DNA from: Rotaria socialis
Lineage: Eukaryota; Rotifera; Eurotatoria; Philodinida; Philodinidae
Reading direction: 5' to 3'
NCBI GenBank assembly: GCA_905331475.1
Contig: CAJNYU010003665.1
Location: 79,733 to 143,732, forward strand
DNA: 64,000 nucleotides
Shown in pieces: positions 57,348 to 64,000 of this stretch. The position numbers and the translations under genes were made by a program. Within the stretch, counting starts at the first letter, position 1, and each line of letters begins with the position of its first letter. The notes under the pieces are model-generated. The model made no database searches. It was not told the DNA's origin and worked only from the letters and a program-made list of their open reading frames with translations.

Positions 57348-59862
57348 TCACAGTAATTCATACTGTCTCAAGTGCGAACGCTGAATTATATCGCGACAAT
57401 CATTAAATACTCGACGAATATTTTCCGTATCAACAGCGCATGTAAAATGAGAATAACACGAATGATCACTTTTGCCAACACGTGTACTAATTCGCTAAAT
57501 GAAGAGGAAAAACTACTTTTTAATCCATAAAATAAATTTTTATTTTGTTAGCATACTAAAAATTCGTCACGTATGAAATATTTGGCTCGAGTTACTTCAG
57601 GATCTTCATTGGGTTCAGCTTTCTCTAAAAGAAAATCATTCATGAATATCGATTTTAAAATTAAAAAGCAACAACAACAAAGGAAGAAATAATCAGTGTG
57701 AATTAAATCAAAAACAATCACAAGCAAAACGCATTTCAAATTTTGCTTACTATATTTCGAAAAAGAACCGTCTGTGAAAAATAAAAGAAATATAATCCCT
57801 GTTAATAGATTGGTTTATCTCTATTTACCTGATTCAACATTGGAAATGACATAGTGAGCAAATTCAGGAAAGTTTTCATCAAGTCGATAACCAGCTTTTA
57901 TTTTTTCTGCTAGAAGATCTTGTTTATTGAGAAATAAAATAACAGAGATTGTTTTCAACCATCTAGGAAGAGATCACTAGAAATAGATGTATGTAGATTT
58001 CTTTAATCAATTTTTACCGATTATTCCAAATATTTTTAAATAAATCAAGTGATTCTCTCAATCGATTTTGTTTTTCATCTTCGATAAGTACTAAATTAAA
58101 ACCACTGCATGCTGTGACAAATATTATCGCGGTAACGTCATTAAAGCATTGAATCCATTTTCGACGTTCTTCACGTTGTCCACCAACATCAAACATACTA
58201 TTCAGATATATAAGATATACTAACTATTCAAACAATGACAAATACATACTGAAAGCGCACCCGGTCAACTGTAAAAATCGTTTCATAAATACCTGATGTA
58301 AGCACACGACACCGAAGGATATCCTAAAAAATCTCATAAATATTTTTTTTGTTTACAATAATTGTATAGAAAAGATAACATATGGAAAAAAATTTCTATT
58401 ACGATCTCAATTCAGGCTAACTACGCGATCTAGCTGTTGAATAGCAAAAGTCGGAAAAAATGATTGAAAGTGTAATATTCCAAGAAAAATATTTTTCTTT
58501 TCAATTCAAAATTTTAAGATCTAAATTGCGTTTCTTGACATTCCAGCAACTACTCCAACCTAGGTCAACAGATTTAATGATTCTAAATAAACAGTGAAAA
58601 TAAAAATAAATCAGTAGATGTTTGCTCTTTTACAAAGTACAATCGCTTTCTGTTGATAGAGGTCACACTGGATATGATGTGTTGCAGAAGGAATGATTCA
58701 CGCTTCCGTCTTCTTTTTTCTTAGTTACATTTTTGTGATCATTCTTTTAAATCTCGATGGCGTTCATTGTTTTTGCTATTCTACAGAAAGTTTACGTAGT
58801 TTTTACTTCGATTTTGAATTTATAAATGCTTACAAAACCATAATAAAAATCAGGATTCACTGAGATACTACTACTACACAAATACACAGTCGTTTTTCTA
58901 TTGCTGCGCAACCTATTAGGCGCAGTTTTGACTAAAACAATCTAGACATGAAGGCACTTGAAGAATTTTTAAGAGAAAGCAAAACAACATCTGATGTATT
59001 TATAGTTGTTGTATCGCACTAGTCGAATGAATCATTCAATTTAATTGAATGATTTATGCTGTAGAATAGGATTCAATGATTCATACGTACTTGATCATTG
59101 GGCATGTAATTTGGCTTTCTGATATCATTGACACGATCGAGAAAGCTATAATATTTTATAAAGAAAGGAAAAAGTCAAAATAAAATTCGACTCAAATGAA
59201 TAAACTACAGACTATTTAGCAGAATCGATCAATTGATATTCATTTGATCGAGAATAGCAATTCTGTACACCTGCATCGCGCCATAGTTTTTCTGCATGAT
59301 CGAAAAATTCGGATGGATAATCGAAATCTAATTGATGTGCTGTTGTTAAGATATATGTTGCGCATATTTGATTTTCTGGACGTTCTAATCTCACTGGTGG
59401 ATTTATCATATCCAGAGCACGTAAAATACTCTAGAAGAATATAAAAATTCTGTTAAAACAGAAAACAACTTCGTTAATATAATACATACAGTTAATGAAT
59501 CACGAATGTTGCGTTTAATATCGGGAATTTTATCGAGCTTTTCTCTAAAAACAAAACGGAATCGTATTGTAGATAAATCAAAATCAAAATCATACTGTGT
59601 AGTGAATGGATTGTGCAAAATTTTCATTTGTTTGACAACCGTTGATTTGCCCGATTCACCGGCGCCTTTAAAAACGAAATATTCAATGAAGATTTATATA
59701 TTGATAATTTAAATAATATAACAAACCTAAGAGAAGTAAACGATAAGTGGCTTTATAAACTTTTCCATCTTTTTTTAATTTTGTACTAATTTGCTTATTG
59801 ATTAATTTTCGTTTTTTTTCTTCATCATTTTTCGGAGCAATGCAACTCAAGAATTTTGACAT
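57348..59862 (-). CDS. GNAS: Heterotrimeric G protein alpha subunit, Gs class, 385 aa
   Basis: Eleven exons: 59862-59727, 59665-59596, 59544-59490, 59430-59213, 59145-59091, 58323-58250, 58197-58018, 57962-57829, 57771-57751, 57624-57557, 57494-57348. It couples receptors to adenylyl cyclase. P-loop GAGESGKST (46-54), switch I CRVLTSG, switch [18 protein letters not shown] and TCAVDT are intact. The C-terminus [10 protein letters not shown] matches Gs (animals usually [10 protein letters not shown]). The start at 59862 gives the usual N-terminal length; an in-frame ATG at 59925 would add 21 residues. Cys7 could be palmitoylated. The 51-bp intron 59545-59595 is stop-free and in frame. Exon 9 is a 21-nt microexon. 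One long intron (58324-59090). Confidence 0.96.
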
Positions 59863-61681
59863 TTTTTTCTTTTCAATTAGTACGTTTGTTATTTTATTAC
59901 CGTTTTCGAATGAACTATTCGTCATTTATATCCACATGTACATGGACAAACAAAATGCGCGGATTTTTTATGAATAAATATATAAAATAAGATGTTAAAA
60001 TGATCTGAAATGATGGACAGAAGAAAATAAAATGATTATCAGATGATTATTCTTTCCAAGTGCACGCGACGGTACTTTATGCCCGTGAAAAACGAAATTT
60101 TATGACAAGCAGTTACGAATATTCGAAATCACTTTCATTAAACATCTATGCACTTTGACGCGATCGCAAAGATAAAAACGAGAAAGATTATTGATGAGAA
60201 AAAGTTTACAATTTTGAAATGCAAAATCAAGTTTATGTTTTTAATAGCATGATTTTTTTTCATTTACACGAAATTTATAATGAACCGAAATAATGGATGT
60301 ATGGTTTGCTAACAAAATCAGCCAATCAAAATGAGAATAAAATGCGTTTTTACAGGCATTAACATAAAACATTGGTTCGTATTCGAGTTTACAATCTTCT
60401 GATAATTTTGAAACTTGATATTCGTCGGCGATATGAATCAAATACTTTCTTGTTACTTACCAGGAAATAAATGACTGGCATCTTATTCATATCAATCGTT
60501 TATAAAGTTGAAGTTTCTATACTGTATTTTCGATATTACCAAATGAACTTTCAGAGATAATATTGTAGTACTTCGGTTCATATAATAAAGCTTTTGAATA
60601 GAAAACAGAAAGCTAGAAATGATAATGGAATACTTTTAAGAATTGACTAAGAAATTTTTTCGATCTCAAACATTGTGACTTACCTGCAGAATAAAATGTG
60701 TTCGAATTTCTACTTGTTGAGAAACATATCCATGTACGCATACGGCCTTCTACGAGTATAAATTTTTTTAAGCTTAAAGCTTCACAAGAATGTAATCAGA
60801 TTCCAAGCAATTCTCTTCCAAATGGCAAAAAGAAATCAAGTGAAATATCCACAAGTTGATAAGCAAAGATTAAAAATGCTATTCTAGTACGCATCATGAG
60901 TGATGGAATATCAATGATTTCAAGCAGAAAGACACTTGACGGCTGAGAACATTCTCAATATAGAAAAAGTACTGCTTCATAATTTCCCTTTGCCAATCTA
61001 TCGAACATGATTGATACGAGATCATTGAGAGCGCTAAATATAGACACAGTGTCTACATCGGCTATAAAAAGATTCAACTTCAACAACGAGGTACCGTTTA
61101 TGCACAGATACTGAAATTCATCGAATTTTTCTCACAAAATTCTTTTTTATGATCAAATTCTTGTCTTTTCAAAACAAATCGTCATATTATTATTCGTTTC
61201 ATTCCTTAGATAACAAGCGTTGTAGTTTTGCGTCATCATGACTATGCGATTTGTGCCCAACTTCAAACAATCAGAATTTTTTTACTCGAATCATGTTATC
61301 AAATTTTAAAAAAATAATTTAAATTAATATCAACACTAGATTTAAAGAAATCACTAGATACAATTGTCTCTCTCTTTCGAAATACTTTTCACCAGAAAAC
61401 AAATTCCTATTGATACTTGCAATCAATCTTCTATAGAAGAGATGTATTTATGTTTATCGGAAAGAGATGACGGGATTTTCCGTTTCTCTTCTATATTCTT
61501 TCATTATTCAGGCGACTCGCTGAACGAATCCGATTGGTTGAAAATTTCGACCAGTAGAATACTATCCGTTCCATGGTTTAACCTATTCATGCTCTTTATT
61601 CCATTTTGCTTTTTGTCTCGTTTCGTAAGTTCTAGTCATTCATGAAAATCAACTAATCTTTTTTTTTTGTTCAATTAACCA
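59863..61681. other. Divergent intergenic region, Gs alpha / BTB gene
   Basis: AT-rich. A minus-strand frame at 60241-60441 and a plus-strand frame at 61364-61645 have no domain and are not called. It presumably holds both promoters. Confidence 0.55.
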
Positions 61682-62866
61682 ATGTCTAAATATGCTCATA
61701 CGATTAATTCCTTTTGTACAAAGTCTGAAAAATGTACGAATGAAATTCGATTAGAAAATTTTGGTTTACTCCGTCGTATGTATTCAAATTATTTAACGAC
61801 AGAAATTTATGAACATTGGAATTGGTCATGGTCTTATATGGTTCAACCAACATATCAAGAATCAAAATTTCGTATTGTTGTACAGTTCAATAATTTACCA
61901 TTAACTCCGGGACATCTACTTGCTTTCAAAGCAATTTTATTCAGAAAAAACAGTCAGACAACAAAGTCAAGTGAATGTATTTGTTTAAAAGAACATTTAT
62001 GGTTAACCGAAAATTTAAATATTCTGGAAGTATGTTCACTTGATGAACTTGATCAATTTATTTATAAAGATACTTTACGTATCGTGGTAATTGTCAGGTA
62101 AGATAGAAACTAGTTTCATTAGATGAATGTTTAAGTAGAAAATAATAATTCTCAATGAAGACACCGGACTTGCTAGCGATAATCTGAAACCGAGAGTATT
62201 TCATCGGTAAATTATAATTTATTTTTTAGACATGATTGGCTTGTTAAAGAATTACAAACTGATGAACAAATCTTATCAATTACTTCCAATGCATATTTGT
62301 CAGATAGTAAAATCGATAATTGCAATACGAAATATCTAGAAGATATGAAATCGATTGTTAATCAAATTGAAACAAGTGATATCACAATACGATGCCGTAA
62401 CCAAACCTATAAATGTCATCGTGTTATATTATCAGCACGTTCATCATACTTTCATTCATTGTTCAATTCAAACTTTAGTGAAAAATTTCAAAATGAAATC
62501 GATCTTAGTTCGTTTCTTACCAATGACAATGATTTCGATCTTCTACATTCATATGTATATAAAGCTGAAATAAATTTAACATTAGATAATATATTGCAAT
62601 ATATTCAATTAAGTGATAAATTTCTTTTGGATGATTTATACGAATTATGTGAACAATTCTTATTGAATGATAATCATATAAATGAAAGCAATGTTTGGAA
62701 TATTCTTGATATTTATAATACAATAGGACGAAAAATATCTTTAAATATACAAGAGAAATGTTTTCATGTACTAAAAAATAATCGTCATTTAATTAATGAA
62801 GAATGTCATGATTTACTTAAACGACATCCTCATTTATCTATTGAACTTGTAAAATATTTTGTATAG
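61682..62866 (+). CDS. BTB/POZ-domain protein, 350 aa
   Basis: Two exons: 61682-62097 and 62230-62866. The N-terminal part (about 15-145) is a beta-rich region of MATH-like size, with strands such as FRIVVQFNNL and TLRIVVIVRHDWL, but clear MATH motifs are not visible. A BTB domain follows (about 170-275) with the hallmark SDITIRCRNQTYKCHRVIL, ARSSYFHSLF and a D..LLHSYVYKAEI segment. A BACK-like helical tail closes it (LCEQFLLNDNHINESN..). Such proteins often bridge substrates to cullin-3 ubiquitin ligases. It ends 49 bp before the COPS2 start, on the same strand. Confidence 0.85.
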
Positions 62867-62893
62867 AAATTCTATTCTATTTTTGCTTGTTTC

Positions 62894-62895
62894 AG
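62894..62895 (+). promoter_or_regulatory. 3' splice acceptor just upstream of COPS2 ATG
   Basis: TTTTTGCTTGTTTCAG ends 20 nt before the ATG and 29 nt after the BTB stop codon. Given the spacing, it fits a trans-splice acceptor for a downstream operon gene. Confidence 0.5.
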
Positions 62896-62915
62896 ATTTA
62901 ATCATAAAATAATCA

Positions 62916-63196
62916 ATGTCGGACGATGATGGCATGGACGGGAATGAAGATTTTGATCTTGACTATGAAAATACAGACGAAGAGCCTGATGCCGATCTTG
63001 AAAATCAATATTATAATTCGAAAGCTTTAAAAGAAGAGGACCCATTTGCTGCTATTGAAAGCTTTAAAAAAGTGTTAGCATTAGAACAGAAAAGTGGCGA
63101 AAAAGGTGATTGGGGTTTTAAAGCACTCAAACAAATGATGAAAATTTATTTTAAAATGGAAAACTATGATGAAATGTTAGCATGCTACAAAGAACT
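62916..63196 (+). CDS. COPS2: COP9 signalosome subunit 2, first coding exon (partial)
   Basis: The first 93 codons end in phase 2 at donor CT|GTAAGT. The acidic N-terminus runs into the highly conserved [17 protein letters not shown] and [17 protein letters not shown], unmistakably CSN2/TRIP15/Alien. This subunit of the CSN complex contacts cullin-RBX1 during deneddylation. The remaining ~350 residues are not found before the window ends, so the first intron exceeds 800 bp. Confidence 0.95.
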
Positions 63197-64000
63197 GTAA
63201 GTTATCAGTGTGTTTCAGTGAATTCTAGTGTGTAAATTAGATGAATTATTGATCTGGAATGCTTAAATATAGATAATTTTAATAGAAAAAGAACAAATCC
63301 GATTTAGACTTCAGAACGAAGTAAGTAAAGCCTATAATGAAAAGTTAACAAACTCTTTAGTAATCCTGATCTTTGCTCAGCCTAGTATTTTGTGAATGGT
63401 TTATAGTCCAAATAGGATATTTTTTTTTTATGTATTATAGAAAATGAATTGTCTTTGGTCAATAGCTACCGCCATGATTTCTTTTTACTCAAGTCTTAAA
63501 GATACTTAAGAGGTCGTGAAAATTTAGAGTTCCTTGAAGTAGATTCTCTCACACGAAAGACTGAAATCGTGTTTCACGCCGTACGTACTCTCTTATGAGT
63601 AGCACACCCTCTCACGATATATACTAATTAAATCATTATTATAATCATTAGCATTCCTATATTGATAGTGTTAAAGTGAGAGAAGTATGTGTGTACGTAC
63701 AACTTGTACATTAACTCTATTTGACAAGAATGTCTTTATATTTAATAGTAACATCTATACATAGTGAGAAAAACTAGAGAGAAGAAAGAAGAGAAACAAA
63801 TCCAGATCAAAGAGTATGATATGTATATAGTTTGTATGCGAGCGACATCCCTGTAACAGATAAGTACATCTTATGTTGTTGTAAATACATAATGTATGTG
63901 ATTCTGGCTGATTGCTGATGGGTCGTGTTGACTGCAGTTGGTAAATATCTCGGTTTTTTCTAAAGTATTATAACTGTGATTGACAGGAACAACAGGATAT
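63197..64000 (+). other. Start of COPS2 intron 1 (open at window end)
   Basis: AT-rich sequence with no further COPS2 exon recognised. At over 800 bp it is long compared with the ~55-bp norm here. The large first intron may hold regulatory sequence. Confidence 0.6.

Noticed and set aside
60241..60441. Minus-strand 66-codon frame upstream of Gs alpha
   Set aside because: No domain, no convincing splice partners, and divergent promoter context.
61364..61645. Plus-strand frame upstream of the BTB gene
   Set aside because: No ATG at its start (TTG), hydrophobic AT-driven composition; more likely 5' UTR or promoter.

Overview
The window is nuclear DNA from a small-genome animal. It is AT-rich, genes are split by many 45-65 bp GT-AG introns, and the gene set is metazoan (prohormone convertase 2, Gs alpha, a BET bromodomain protein, USP19, COP9 subunit 2, myotubularin-related 9). 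Three things point to a bdelloid rotifer such as Rotaria or Adineta: a transporter gene of fungal type, repeated strong 3' splice acceptors just upstream of start codons (as expected for spliced-leader trans-splicing), and a tandem pair of unfamiliar genes, one with a B-box-like finger. The phylum call is inference, about 0.75.

Layout. 1-4.5 kb: a foldback element, one orphan exon, then mostly non-coding DNA. 4.5-15.1 kb, all minus strand: a Ser-rich unknown, MTMR9 (11 exons), JKAMP (3 exons), PGPEP1 (3 exons). 19.1-22.1 kb, plus: PCSK2 (16 exons). 23.6-27.9 kb, minus: a RhoGAP protein (10 exons). 30.0-31.5 kb, plus: a small PDZ protein with possible alternative 3' exons. 32.6-34.3 kb, minus: a fungal-type MFS permease. 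35.7-39.2 kb, minus: a BET protein (14 coding exons). 40.9-46.9 kb, plus: USP19 (20 exons), with a foldback repeat in its third intron. 48.5-50.6 kb, plus: a double alpha-crystallin-domain protein with a 39-residue tandem repeat. 52.4-54.3 kb, plus: the B-box-like gene and its compact neighbour. 57.3-59.9 kb, minus: Gs alpha (11 exons). 61.7-64.0 kb, plus: a BTB protein and the first exon of COPS2, which runs off the window.

Exon models were built by hand from splice signals, reading frame and family conservation. For the multi-exon genes every junction listed keeps the frame. No pathway links all the genes. Two same-strand pairs, each with about 50 bp between stop and next ATG (53.8 kb and 62.9 kb), look operon-like. 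PCSK2 (neuropeptide maturation) and Gs alpha (receptor signalling) are ordinary neuroendocrine genes. The most noteworthy items are the probable fungus-derived permease, the tandem-repeat double sHSP, an in-frame 51-nt optional segment in Gs alpha at the position of the mammalian Gs long/short splice variant, and the related gene pair at 52.4-54.3 kb.
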